Shown here: positions 1-8,400 of the stretch, piece by piece
How positions within the stretch are numbered: the stretch's first letter is position 1
Layout of the letters: each line of letters starts with the position of its first letter
NCBI RefSeq assembly: GCF_030403745.1
Contig: NZ_JAQMWP010000002.1
Span: forward strand, 62,001 to 126,000
Reading direction: 5' to 3'
Source of the DNA: Streptomyces sp. S.PB5
Lineage (GTDB): Bacteria; Actinomycetota; Actinomycetes; Streptomycetales; Streptomycetaceae
Length of the DNA: 64,000 bases
Notes under the pieces: generated by a model
Seen by the model: only the letters and a program-made list of their open reading frames with translations
What the model was told of the DNA's origin: nothing
Databases searched by the model: none
Made by a program: the position numbers and the translations under genes

Positions 1-314
1 CTGGCGGACCTCTTCCTGCCGCTCCCGAACTCGCCGCTGCTGTCCAGCGCGAGTGCCTGCGCCGTGGCCTCATCGTCGAACTCTGTGGCCGCCACGCGAG
101 CGTAGTCCGCCTCCTTCCGTCCCTGACGATCACCGACGAGCAGGTGGACGCGGTGCTCGACCGCCTTTTCGACGCGGTGGAGGCCGTGGCTTGCGGCCAG
201 ATACATCGGCCGTGCCATGCGGACCAGCGGGGCCACGCGGAAAAGCGGGGCCACGCGGAAAAGCCCGCTCATACACGCCATCGCCACGACGATCACGCGG
301 CATGCGCCGGCTAG
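1..314 (+). CDS. Class III aminotransferase, C-terminal end (likely diaminobutyrate-2-oxoglutarate aminotransferase)
   Basis: Only the last ~103 codons are in the window; the frame begins at base 3 and stops at TAG 312-314. The readable part holds RRGLIVELCGRHASVVRLLP followed by SLTITDEQVDAVLDRL, the conserved C-terminal subdomain of PLP-dependent class III aminotransferases, where the residues after the GR pair help shape the substrate pocket. The next two genes are an NIS siderophore synthetase and a siderophore-type acyltransferase, so the likely role is to make 2,4-diaminobutyrate as a siderophore precursor; that substrate is inferred from context. After the conserved core there is a ~35-residue His-rich tail (RGHAEK twice, then HTRHRHDD) that is not typical of the family. 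The catalytic lysine is outside the window. Confidence 0.8.
   Translation, partial: GGPLPAAPELAAAVQRECLRRGLIVELCGRHASVVRLLPSLTITDEQVDAVLDRLFDAVEAVACGQIHRPCHADQRGHAEKRGHAEKPAHTRHRHDDHAACAG
227..262 (+). repeat. Tandem 18-bp direct repeat in the aminotransferase tail
   Basis: Two identical 18-bp copies (227-244 and 245-262) encode RGHAEK-RGHAEK in frame near the end of the aminotransferase. The multiple of three keeps the frame, so copy number could vary without breaking the gene. Confidence 0.9.
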
Positions 315-519
315 CCCGCGAAAGCGAGACCAGCCACGGCCGAACAACCCCTCGAACACCGGGACTTGGGCCAACCCCGACCCTCTGCTCCTCAACGACA
401 TAACACCTCCACTCGAACCACTCATCACCTGAGGGGCCACAGACGCGACCCACTCCCACACCGCCGCACAACATCTCGCCCCCGCATCGATTCAGCACTC
501 CCTCACGAGGAACACAGCC

Positions 520-2691
520 TTGAACACCACGCCCGCACCCGACAGCCCGGTCCACACCCCCATGCGAGGCATCCCCACCACGGAGGCTCCCGGGCGGCCC
601 CGGACCGGACGGACGGCCACCGCGGCACCCCGTCCGCAGGAATGGGTTCCGGAGCAGGGGCGGGGTGCCGAGGGAGGACGGCACTCGGCGGAGGGGCGAG
701 GCTTGGGGGAGGTAACGGCCCCAAGTCGGGAAGGAAGTGCGGCAAGCCCAGATCAGGAACGGGTTCCCAGGCAGGGCAGTACCCCCGCGCCCAGGACCCG
801 GCCGAACACCGCCTGGCTGCGCGGCACCTTCACCGACCTCCTGGACCATCCCGACCCGCACACCGCGGCCCAGTCAGCCGCCGTGGAGAACCTGCTGCGC
901 TGCTGGGTACGCGAAGCCGACGTCCCCACTCCCGCCGACGACACCCTCCACATCCCCCTGCCCGCCAGCGGTACCGCTCTGCTCGCCCCCGTCCACTACT
1001 GGTCCCCGACGGGCTGCCATCGCTTCGGCCCGCCTCGCCTCGCCGGTGCCCCCGAACAGTCGCCGCCCGTCGACGCCGTCACGCTCGCGGCACTGTTCAC
1101 CAGGGAGAGCTTGGAGGAGAGCCCCGCCACACCGGCCGACGGCACCGACCTCGTCGCGCGCGTAGCCGACTCCGTCCGCCGAATCGCCACCTTCATCAGC
1201 GAGCGCAGGAAGCATCCTTCCGACGAGCCAGACCTCTTCCTCGCCGCCGAACAGGCTCTGGTCCTCGGCCATCCCCTGCACCCGACACCGAAAGGCCGTG
1301 AGGGGCTCTCCGAGGTCGAAGCGCGGTTGTACTCACCCGAGTTGCGCGGTTCCTTCCCTCTCCACTGGATCGCTGTCGCTCCTTCCGTACTCGCCACCGA
1401 CTCGGCCTGGACCGAGCGAGGACGCCCGATCCCCGCCGCACAGCTCACGGCGCGCCTCGCCGAGTCCGGACTTGGCCTGCCCTTCCCCGACGGTCATGCG
1501 CTGCTGCCGCTGCACCCCTGGCAGGCTCGAGAGGTTCGGCATCACCCCGCGGCGGCGGCCCTGTTCGACGCGGGATTGCTCCGGGACCTCGGAGCACATG
1601 GCTCTCCATGGCATCCCACCTCCTCTGTACGTACCGTTCACCGCTCCGGCGCCCCTGCCATGCTCAAGCTGTCCCTGGGCCTGCGCATCACCAACTCCCG
1701 CCGTGAAAATCTCCGTAAGGAACTCCATCGGGGCGTCGAGGTCCACCGCCTTCTGCGCAGCGGGCTCGCCGAACAGTGGCAGGCCGCTCATCCCGGTTTC
1801 GACATCGTCCGCGACCCGGCCTGGCTCGCCGTAGATGGGCCGGACGGCAGCCCCGTGCCGGGACTGGACGTGATGATCCGGCACAATCCGTTCCGCCCCA
1901 CCGACGACGTCTCCTGCATCGCGGGGCTCGTCTCACCCCGGCCCTGTGTGCGGGAGAGCACCGATACCTGCACCGATACACGCACAGACACTGGCACCGA
2001 CACCTGCATCGACGCCTGCACCGCCAAGGGACCTGCCGCAGGCGGCGGCAAAGCCGACCGGTCGGCGGTCATGGGGTCCCGTCTCGCCGATGTCGTCACG
2101 CGGCTCGCCGGCCGAACCGGGCGGCCGCTGGGGGCTGTCGCCGCGGAGTGGTTCCTGCGCTACCTGGAGCAGGTCGTCCGGCCGGTGTTGTGGTTCGACG
2201 CGGAGGCGGGCATCGCACTGGAGGCGCATCAGCAGAACACGCTGCTTCTCCTGGACGGTGAGGGCTGGCCCGTGGGCGGCCGCTATCGGGACAACCAGGG
2301 CTACTACTTCCGTGAGTCCCGGCGTGCGGAACTCGATGCCCGGCTGCCCGGTATCGGGAAGCACAGCGACACGTTCGTCTCGGACGAGGTCACCGACGAG
2401 CGCTTCGCGTACTACCTCGGGATCAACAACGTTCTCGGTCTCATCGGGGCGTTCGGCTCGCAGGGCCTGGCCGACGAACGGTTGCTGCTTGCGGCCTTCC
2501 GCCGCTTCCTCGGCGGCATCGCTTCGGGGCCCGCCCGGCTGCGCACTTCACTCCCCGCCCGTCTGCTCGACTCACCGGTCCTGCGCTGCAAAGCCAACCT
2601 CCTGACCCGACTGCACGGTCTCGATGAACTCGCCGGCCCGGTCGACACCCAGTCCGTCTACGTCACCATCGCCAACCCCCTGCATCTGTGA
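520..2691 (+). CDS. NIS siderophore synthetase, IucA/IucC family
   Basis: Cytosolic ATP-dependent ligase that condenses a carboxylate (citrate or a citryl intermediate) with an amine or hydroxamate during siderophore assembly. The family signatures are present: a GHPLHPTPKGREG block near residue 247, HPWQ near 331, KLSLGLRITNSRREN near 382 (ATP and substrate contacts), EAHQQN near 567 and a C-terminal ANPL. I chose the TTG at 520 because GAGG lies at 507-510. The protein has 723 residues against roughly 580-620 for the family. The excess is a ~90-residue Pro/Arg/Gly-rich N-terminal leader and a Thr-Asp repeat insert near residues 480-501. It follows the aminotransferase by 205 bp and precedes an acyltransferase, as in a rhizobactin/schizokinen-like pathway. 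The exact product cannot be read from the sequence. Confidence 0.9.
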   Translation: MNTTPAPDSPVHTPMRGIPTTEAPGRPRTGRTATAAPRPQEWVPEQGRGAEGGRHSAEGRGLGEVTAPSREGSAASPDQERVPRQGSTPAPRTRPNTAWLRGTFTDLLDHPDPHTAAQSAAVENLLRCWVREADVPTPADDTLHIPLPASGTALLAPVHYWSPTGCHRFGPPRLAGAPEQSPPVDAVTLAALFTRESLEESPATPADGTDLVARVADSVRRIATFISERRKHPSDEPDLFLAAEQALVLGHPLHPTPKGREGLSEVEARLYSPELRGSFPLHWIAVAPSVLATDSAWTERGRPIPAAQLTARLAESGLGLPFPDGHALLPLHPWQAREVRHHPAAAALFDAGLLRDLGAHGSPWHPTSSVRTVHRSGAPAMLKLSLGLRITNSRRENLRKELHRGVEVHRLLRSGLAEQWQAAHPGFDIVRDPAWLAVDGPDGSPVPGLDVMIRHNPFRPTDDVSCIAGLVSPRPCVRESTDTCTDTRTDTGTDTCIDACTAKGPAAGGGKADRSAVMGSRLADVVTRLAGRTGRPLGAVAAEWFLRYLEQVVRPVLWFDAEAGIALEAHQQNTLLLLDGEGWPVGGRYRDNQGYYFRESRRAELDARLPGIGKHSDTFVSDEVTDERFAYYLGINNVLGLIGAFGSQGLADERLLLAAFRRFLGGIASGPARLRTSLPARLLDSPVLRCKANLLTRLHGLDELAGPVDTQSVYVTIANPLHL
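1959..2022 (+). repeat. Degenerate Thr-Asp coding repeat inside the siderophore synthetase
   Basis: A run of roughly 6-bp and 12-bp ACCGAC-like units encodes alternating Thr-Asp with Cys and Arg interruptions (TDTCTDTRTDTGTDT). It sits between two conserved blocks of the IucA/IucC fold, so it probably forms a surface loop. Confidence 0.75.
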
Positions 2692-2858
2692 TCACCGCCA
2701 AGCCGCCACACCTGCGATCACCGGCGTGTCCCAGCACATGCCGCCACCGCCATGTCCCTGCGCCTGGCATCGCTGCCCCTCCTTCACTCGTGATCACCGT
2801 CAACTCCCTTCATTCCTGAGGAACATGCCCCTATCCGTCTCCTGAGAGGAGCGTCGCC

Positions 2859-3704
2859 GTGCCTCACACCGACGCGAGCACCGACGCCGGAACCACTCCC
2901 ACCACCGATGCCGGCATCTGTACCAACCCCGGCCCCAGCCGCAACCCCGGCCCTGGCCTCAGCCCCGACGCAGACCGTGGCCCGTGCCTGGGCACGGACA
3001 GCGAGGACACCCTCGAATTGCGCCTGCCCGACGAGTTCCTCGCACTCATCGCGAACGAAGCCTCCGACAGCAGTGGGGAACAAGGCGACGGCTCAGCTGA
3101 GGGACGCGCTGCCACAGCCACCCGGCCCGACGACGACCTCCTCGACCGTGTCGCCGACTGGGGGCCGGTGACCACGCCTGTGGGCATGTTCCACCTGGTT
3201 CCCGTACACGCCGAGCGAGATCTTCCGCTCGTCAGCAGCTGGATGAACGACCCCACCGTCGCGAAGTTCTGGGAGCTGTCCGGTCCCCGGAAGCTGACCG
3301 GAGACCACGTTCAGGCCCAACTCTCGGGAGACGGCCGCAGCATCCCTTGTCTCGGTGTGCTGGACGGCACGCCGATGAGCTACTGGGAGATCTATCGGGC
3401 CGACCTAGACCCGGTGGCCCGCCACTATCCAGCCCGGCCTCATGACACCGGTATCCACCTCCTCATCGGTTCAGTCGTGGACCGCGGGCGAGGTCTGGGC
3501 AGTACCCTGCTCAGGGCCGTCGCCGACCTCGCTCTGGACCAGCGGCCCGCCTGCGCTCGTGTCATCGCGGAACCCGACATCCGCAACACCCCCTCCGTCT
3601 CCGCTTTCCTCAGCGCCGGTTTCCGGTTCTCCGCCGAGGTCGACCTGCCCGGCAAGCGGGCCGCCCTCATGATCAGAGACCGGTCCCTGCGTGACGTGCT
3701 GTAA
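2859..3704 (+). CDS. GNAT acyltransferase of siderophore type (IucB/RhbD-like)
   Basis: Predicted to transfer an acetyl or acyl group from CoA to the (hydroxyl)amino group of a siderophore precursor. The GNAT domain covers about residues 105-281. It contains HLLIGSVVDRGRGLGSTLL, the acetyl-CoA-binding motif A (R/Q-x-x-G-x-G/A type) in the form seen in siderophore acetyltransferases, preceded by HDTGIH. The GTG at 2859 has GAGAGGA at 2844-2850. The first ~100 residues are Thr/Pro/Asp-rich and low-complexity, like the extra segments in the upstream synthetase. The gene lies 167 bp after the synthetase, so co-transcription is likely. A generic RimJ-like N-acetyltransferase is the alternative, but the neighbours favour siderophore synthesis. 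Confidence 0.82.
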   Translation: MPHTDASTDAGTTPTTDAGICTNPGPSRNPGPGLSPDADRGPCLGTDSEDTLELRLPDEFLALIANEASDSSGEQGDGSAEGRAATATRPDDDLLDRVADWGPVTTPVGMFHLVPVHAERDLPLVSSWMNDPTVAKFWELSGPRKLTGDHVQAQLSGDGRSIPCLGVLDGTPMSYWEIYRADLDPVARHYPARPHDTGIHLLIGSVVDRGRGLGSTLLRAVADLALDQRPACARVIAEPDIRNTPSVSAFLSAGFRFSAEVDLPGKRAALMIRDRSLRDVL

Positions 3705-4177
3705 CGCCACGTCTCGGCCCAGTCACTTTTGGTACACCGCTCGCGCCGTCCCGGTTCCCACTCGCGCCCCACCTTTTTCTGTCCTGCGCGACACACCGCG
3801 TCGTCGCTCGCGCAGGACCGAGGTGCCGCGAGCACGGTGTGGGTCGCCGAGCCGTACAGGCGTCGACCAATACAGCGGCGGCGTGACGGCGTACGCGGTC
3901 ACGGGCGGCAGGCCCCGCGGCGCCCGAGCAAGGGGCCATCGCATACACCTGACTGATCCCGGCCGTAATTGACCGATCCGAGCCGTGGTCGGTTGCCGTC
4001 TCGCGCAATCGGACGAAATCCGTCTGCAAGCGACCCGCGATCGACCGATAACAGCACAGCCTCGGCCTCAAGCGAACCCATCCGATCTCCACTCCGACCG
4101 CCCACGGTCCCGATCCTGTCCCTCTCCTCCCCCTGGACCTCTCGGTTGTCAGTGGTGGGCCGTAGGGTTGTCGCGCT
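3705..4177. other. Intergenic region with an 11-bp inverted repeat
   Basis: No coding potential is convincing here. The clearest structure is a perfect 11-bp inverted repeat, 3781-3791 against 3808-3818, with a 16-nt loop and no T-run. It may end the siderophore operon. Near the right edge a TAGGGT hexamer (4163-4168) precedes the helicase start. Confidence 0.6.
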
Positions 4178-6154
4178 ATGACAAAGCCCTCACTCCCCGA
4201 ACTCCTGCATGCTGCCGTCACTGCCGTCGGCGGCACGGAGCGCCCCGGTCAGGTGACCATGGCCGAAGCCGTCGCGGAGGCAGTCGACGACGGCTCTCAT
4301 CTGCTGGTCCAGGCCGGCACCGGCACCGGAAAGTCGCTCGGCTATCTCGTGCCTGCGCTGGCGCACGGGGAGAGAGTCGTCGTAGCCACCGCCACCTTGG
4401 CCCTGCAGCGCCAGCTGGTGGAGCGGGACCTGCCGCGCACGGTCGATGCCCTGCACCCCCTGCTCCGCCGCCGCCCGGAATTCGCGATGCTCAAGGGCAG
4501 ATCGAACTATCTGTGTCTGCACCGGCTCCATGAAGGCGTTCCGCAGGACGAGGAGGAGGGGCTCTTCGACCAGTTCGAGGCGGCCGCGCCCACCAGCAAG
4601 CTGGGCCAGGACCTGATGCGCCTGCGTGACTGGTCGGACGAGACCGAGACCGGCGACCGCGACGACCTCACCCCCGGCGTCTCCGACCGGGCCTGGGCGC
4701 AGGTGTCCGTCTCGTCGCGCGAGTGCCTGGGAGCGACGAAATGTGCGTACGGCGCCGAGTGCTTCGCCGAGATGGCCCGTGAGCGCGCCAAGCTCGCCGA
4801 GGTCGTCGTCACCAACCACGCGTTGCTCGCCATCGACGCCATCGAGGGCGCCCCGGTCCTTCCGCAGCACGAGGTGCTGATCGTCGACGAGGCGCATGAG
4901 CTGGTCTCCCGGGTCACCGGGGTCGCCACCGGCGAGCTCACCCCGGGGCAGGTCAACCGTGCGGTGCGGCGCGCGGCGAAGCTCGTCAACGAGAAGGCCG
5001 CCGACCAGCTCCAGACTGCCGCCGAGGGCTTCGAGCGGCTCATGGAACTCGCCCTGCCGGGCCGTCTGGAGGAGATCCCCGAAGATCTCGGCTATGCCCT
5101 CATGGCACTGCGCGACGCCGCTCGCACCGTCATCTCCGCGATCGGCGCAACCCGCGACAAGTCCGTCCAGGACGAGGACGCCGTCCGCAAGCAGGCCCTG
5201 GCCTCCGTGGAGACCGTGCACGACGTGGCGGAGCGGATCACGAACGGCTCGGAGTACGACGTCGTCTGGTACGAGCGCCACGACCGCTTCGGTGCCTCCC
5301 TGCGTGTCGCTCCCATGAACGTGTCGGGCCTGCTCAGGGAGAAGCTCTTCGCGGACCGTTCCGTCGTTCTGACCTCGGCGACCCTGAAGCTCGGCGGTGA
5401 CTTCAACGGCGTCGGAGCCTCCCTCGGACTGGCCCCCGAGGGCATCGAGGGAGACGACCTCCCGCAGTGGAAGGGCGTCGACGTCGGCTCGCCCTTCGAC
5501 TATCCGAAGCAGGGCATCCTGTACGTCGCCAAGCATCTCTCGCGCCCCGCGCGCGACGGCGACCGCGCGGACATGCTCGACGAGCTGACGGAACTGATCC
5601 AGGCGGCAGGCGGCCGCACTCTGGGCCTCTTCTCCTCAATGCGGGGAGCCCAGCTCGCCGCCGAGGAATTGCGTTCGCGTATCCCCGAGTTCCCGATCCT
5701 CCTCCAGGGCGAGGAGACCCTCGGCGAACTGATCAAGAACTTCGCCGCCGACCCGAAGACCTGCCTCTTCGGCACCCTGTCGCTGTGGCAGGGCGTCGAC
5801 GTCCCCGGTCCCAGCTGCCAGTTGGTCGTCATGGACAAGATCCCCTTCCCGCGCCCCGACGACCCGCTCATGAGTGCCCGGCAGAAGGCGGTGGAGGACG
5901 CCGGCGGCAACGGCTTCATGGCGGTCGCCGCCACACACGCCGCGCTGCTGATGGCACAGGGCGCCGGCCGCCTCGTCCGGGCATCCGGCGACCGCGGTGT
6001 GGTCGCGGTACTGGATCAGCGGCTCGCCACGGCGCGGTACGGCAGCTACCTCAAGGCGTCACTGCCCGACTTCTGGTACACGACGGACCGTAACCAGGTC
6101 CGGAAGTCGCTGGCCGCGATCGATGCGGTGGCGAAGCAGGCGGAGGCCGAGTGA
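4178..6154 (+). CDS. DinG/XPD-like ATP-dependent DNA helicase with Fe-S cluster motif
   Basis: Superfamily 2 helicase of the DinG/XPD/YoaA type, expected to unwind 5'-tailed DNA or R-loops. Visible motifs: Walker A AGTGTGKS (residues 46-53), a cysteine near 112 and three more near 182-196 (ECLGATKCAYGAEC) that fit the four-cysteine Fe-S domain, DEAH near 237, TSATL in motif III/IV, and QGAGRLVRASGDRGVVAVLDQR as motif VI. The length of 658 residues is normal. No ribosome-binding site precedes ATG 4178; a TAGGGT -10 hexamer ends 9 bp upstream, so a leaderless transcript is likely. It converges with lexA and shares a very strong hairpin with it. I see no SOS box in its upstream region. Confidence 0.92.
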   Translation: MTKPSLPELLHAAVTAVGGTERPGQVTMAEAVAEAVDDGSHLLVQAGTGTGKSLGYLVPALAHGERVVVATATLALQRQLVERDLPRTVDALHPLLRRRPEFAMLKGRSNYLCLHRLHEGVPQDEEEGLFDQFEAAAPTSKLGQDLMRLRDWSDETETGDRDDLTPGVSDRAWAQVSVSSRECLGATKCAYGAECFAEMARERAKLAEVVVTNHALLAIDAIEGAPVLPQHEVLIVDEAHELVSRVTGVATGELTPGQVNRAVRRAAKLVNEKAADQLQTAAEGFERLMELALPGRLEEIPEDLGYALMALRDAARTVISAIGATRDKSVQDEDAVRKQALASVETVHDVAERITNGSEYDVVWYERHDRFGASLRVAPMNVSGLLREKLFADRSVVLTSATLKLGGDFNGVGASLGLAPEGIEGDDLPQWKGVDVGSPFDYPKQGILYVAKHLSRPARDGDRADMLDELTELIQAAGGRTLGLFSSMRGAQLAAEELRSRIPEFPILLQGEETLGELIKNFAADPKTCLFGTLSLWQGVDVPGPSCQLVVMDKIPFPRPDDPLMSARQKAVEDAGGNGFMAVAATHAALLMAQGAGRLVRASGDRGVVAVLDQRLATARYGSYLKASLPDFWYTTDRNQVRKSLAAIDAVAKQAEAE

Positions 6155-6204
6155 TCGGGAGGGTTGGTCTGGCGCGCCGCCGCGCCAGACCAACCCTCCC
6201 GATC
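6153..6204. terminator. 24-bp perfect hairpin between the helicase gene and lexA
   Basis: Arms 6153-6176 and 6181-6204 are perfectly complementary over 24 bp with a 4-nt loop. The left arm begins inside the helicase stop codon. As a perfect inverted repeat it can stop transcription from both convergent genes. Confidence 0.9.
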
Positions 6205-6256
6205 CAGAACAACCCGCTGTCGGGGTCCTGTGCCGCACACGACCCCGGACAGCACA

Positions 6257-6290
6257 GGGCCCCGGAACCGGCGCAGGGGTCCCGGGGCCC
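6257..6290. terminator. Second hairpin downstream of lexA
   Basis: A 9-bp GC-only stem (6257-6265 with 6282-6290, 16-nt loop) lies 43 bp past the lexA stop codon. It is a plausible first terminator for lexA before the larger hairpin. Confidence 0.55.
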
Positions 6291-6332
6291 GGTCAGTGGG
6301 CGGACCCCGATGTGGTCCGCCCGCCGCAGCCG

Positions 6333-7112
6333 TCACACGCGGCGTAGCACCGCCACCACCTTGCCGAGGATGGTCGCGTCGTCTCCGGGGATCGGCTCGT
6401 ACGCGGCGTTGTGCGGGAGCAGCCAGACATGGCCGTCCTCGCGCTTGAAGCGCTTGACGGTGGCCTCGCCGTCGAGCATGGCGGCGACGATGTCGCCGTT
6501 CTCGGCGACCGGCTGGCGGCGGACCGTGACCCAGTCGCCGTCGCAGATCGCGGCCTCGATCATCGAGTCGCCGACGACCTTCAGGACGAACAGCTCACCG
6601 TCACCGACGAGCTGGCGAGGCAGAGGGAAGACGTCCTCGACGGACTCCTCCGCGAGGATCGGGCCACCGGCGGCGATGCGGCCGACGAGCGGGACGTACG
6701 ACGCGGCGGGCTTGCCGGCGGTGTCCGTGGGCTGCACGGAGGCCGCCTGGTCGGAGCCGCGCACCTCGTACGCGCGCGGGCGGTGCGGATCGCGGCGCAG
6801 GAAGCCCTTGCGCTCCAGTGCCATGAGCTGGTGTGCGACGGAGGAGGTGCTGGAGAGGCCGACCGCCTGTCCGATCTCCCGCATGGACGGCGGGTAGCCG
6901 CGCCGCTGCACGGAGTCCCTGATGACCTCGATCACCCGGCGCTGCCTGTCGGTGAGTCCCGAGCTGTCGGCTCGGATGCCTGGAGGTCGGCCCGGTAGGG
7001 AGCGCTTGTGTCCCTCGGGATTCACGGCTTCGTTCATCGCATGCACCGGCTCGAGTCGGCCCTGGGAGCGGTCCTGGGCAGTGATGGTGGCACTGTCTGC
7101 GGTGGTGGTCAC
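6333..7112 (-). CDS. lexA: LexA SOS repressor
   Basis: Transcriptional repressor that undergoes RecA-stimulated self-cleavage when DNA is damaged. An N-terminal winged HTH ([15 protein letters not shown], then [22 protein letters not shown]) is followed by the Ala-Gly cleavage site in GRIAAGGPI near residue 143, catalytic Ser in GDSMIEA near 182 and catalytic Lys in ATVKRF near 219. I chose the GTG at 7112 because it gives 259 residues, the Streptomyces LexA length I recall, and because a purine-rich GAGAGGGG lies just upstream. The frame stays open further upstream, but that part has no LexA character and crosses the promoter. The gene is divergent from nrdR and autoregulation is expected from the SOS box next to its promoter. 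Confidence 0.96.
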   Translation of the reverse strand: MTTTADSATITAQDRSQGRLEPVHAMNEAVNPEGHKRSLPGRPPGIRADSSGLTDRQRRVIEVIRDSVQRRGYPPSMREIGQAVGLSSTSSVAHQLMALERKGFLRRDPHRPRAYEVRGSDQAASVQPTDTAGKPAASYVPLVGRIAAGGPILAEESVEDVFPLPRQLVGDGELFVLKVVGDSMIEAAICDGDWVTVRRQPVAENGDIVAAMLDGEATVKRFKREDGHVWLLPHNAAYEPIPGDDATILGKVVAVLRRV

Positions 7113-7145
7113 GTCGGCCCCTCTCGATGGTCTCCCTGCTGGACA

Positions 7146-7187
7146 ACGGTAGTTGCTTTCGAAAGGTTGCGCCAAACACACGTTCGA
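7146..7187 (-). promoter_or_regulatory. lexA promoter with overlapping SOS box
   Basis: On the minus strand, TTGGCG (7170-7175) and TACCGT (7146-7151) are separated by 18 bp. A box TCGAAC-GTGT-GTTTGG (7172-7187) overlaps the -35. It matches 10 of 12 positions of the actinobacterial LexA consensus TCGAAC-N4-GTTCGA. This layout supports autorepression. Confidence 0.85.
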
Positions 7188-7485
7188 GTGAAAAATCGCG
7201 GACTGCCTGACGCGATCATGTGTCTGGGTGTATGGCTGACGTGGCGTCCGACGGACAAAAGAGCCTATTGCTGTACTCTTCACCGCCGGATGGCGACCTC
7301 GCGGGTTGTCGCCCCAGTCTGCCATCCGACCCCCGGCTGACAGGGGCCAGGCCCTCATCTGCGCGGGAGCCCCACGCGCCCTCCGTGTGGCGCCCACGGT
7401 ATCTCCGCATGCGTGGCAGCGGTACGCCCGTGCACGACCGCTCCGGGCGTGGCGGCGTGGTCGTGCGGCACATGCCAATACAGGC

Positions 7486-7535
7486 GCGACACGCGCGTAC
7501 GGCGTGTTTAGGGTGACGATCCCTACATCTAGTGC
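7486..7535 (+). promoter_or_regulatory. nrdR-nrdJ promoter with candidate NrdR box
   Basis: GCGACA (7486-7491) and TAGGGT (7509-7514) with 17-bp spacing make a good vegetative promoter. Immediately after, at the expected transcription start, lies CTACATCTAG (7523-7532), close to the NrdR-box core CWATATATWG. A weaker CTACAGCAGC follows at 7544-7553, two helical turns away. The position would let NrdR block initiation. Confidence 0.68.
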
Positions 7536-7675
7536 TTGGATTGCTACAGCAGCCCAGAAGTTGTGGTCCCCCGGGTCTTCACGCCCTCTGCGATCGCCTA
7601 TGCTTGGGGCTGCTTCGAGGGGCTCATGAGGCCCGGCGAGGCTATTGATGCTGCTGTGAGGAGGGTTGGGAGTTC

Positions 7676-8236
7676 ATGCACTGCCCCTTCTGCAGGCACC
7701 CCGACAGCCGCGTCGTCGACAGTCGTACGACGGACGACGGCACGTCGATCCGCAGGCGCCGTCAGTGTCCGGACTGCTCCCGTCGTTTCACGACCGTGGA
7801 GACGTGTTCGCTGATGGTGGTCAAGCGGTCCGGAGTCACCGAGCCTTTCAGTCGTACCAAGGTCATCAACGGCGTGCGCAAGGCATGCCAGGGACGGCCT
7901 GTCACCGAGGACGCGCTCGCCCAGCTCGGCCAACGGGTCGAGGAGGCGGTGCGGGCCACCGGAAGCGCCGAGCTGACCACCCATGACGTGGGGCTGGCCA
8001 TACTCGGCCCGTTGCAGGAGCTCGACCTGGTCGCCTATCTGCGATTCGCCTCCGTCTACCGGGCGTTCGACTCGCTCGAGGACTTCGAGGCCGCCATCGC
8101 GGAGCTCAGGCAACCGGCGGAACGCCCCGCCGCGGACGACGATGACCGCGAAAGTGCTGTTGCGGGGAGCCAGGAAGACGATCGCGGGTCGGGAGAGGCC
8201 GTACCGGTCCCCGAGCCCGCACGCGCCGCCGACTGA
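7676..8236 (+). CDS. nrdR: NrdR, ATP-cone transcriptional repressor of ribonucleotide reductase
   Basis: Represses ribonucleotide reductase genes according to ATP/dATP status. The zinc ribbon has cysteines at CPFC (3-6) and CPDC (31-34), with an Arg-rich strand between them that contacts DNA. The ATP-cone follows from about residue 46 ([20 protein letters not shown]) to about 140. The C-terminal ~45 residues are acidic and variable, making it 186 residues against ~150-180 for the family. GGGAG upstream of ATG 7676 serves as ribosome-binding site. The gene lies 164 bp before nrdJ in the same direction, the usual Streptomyces nrdRJ arrangement. Confidence 0.96.
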   Translation: MHCPFCRHPDSRVVDSRTTDDGTSIRRRRQCPDCSRRFTTVETCSLMVVKRSGVTEPFSRTKVINGVRKACQGRPVTEDALAQLGQRVEEAVRATGSAELTTHDVGLAILGPLQELDLVAYLRFASVYRAFDSLEDFEAAIAELRQPAERPAADDDDRESAVAGSQEDDRGSGEAVPVPEPARAAD

Positions 8237-8400
8237 TCGGCGGGCCGGAGCCGGGCGGAGACCCCGGGACCGGCCGGACGGCGGCGATCGAAGACCTGTT
8301 GCGGGCGATAGCGAGTGGGTGCCCGCAACACCAGACAGAACACCGTGCCACGGGAACATCGGGGCACTTCAGGGCGTTTTAGCCCGTACAGGGAGGCGGC

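Noticed and set aside
3705..4177. Several 60-190-codon frames in the spacer before the helicase gene
   Set aside because: All are Arg/Pro/Ser-rich on both strands, overlap each other and the 11-bp inverted repeat, and show no domain or ribosome-binding site.
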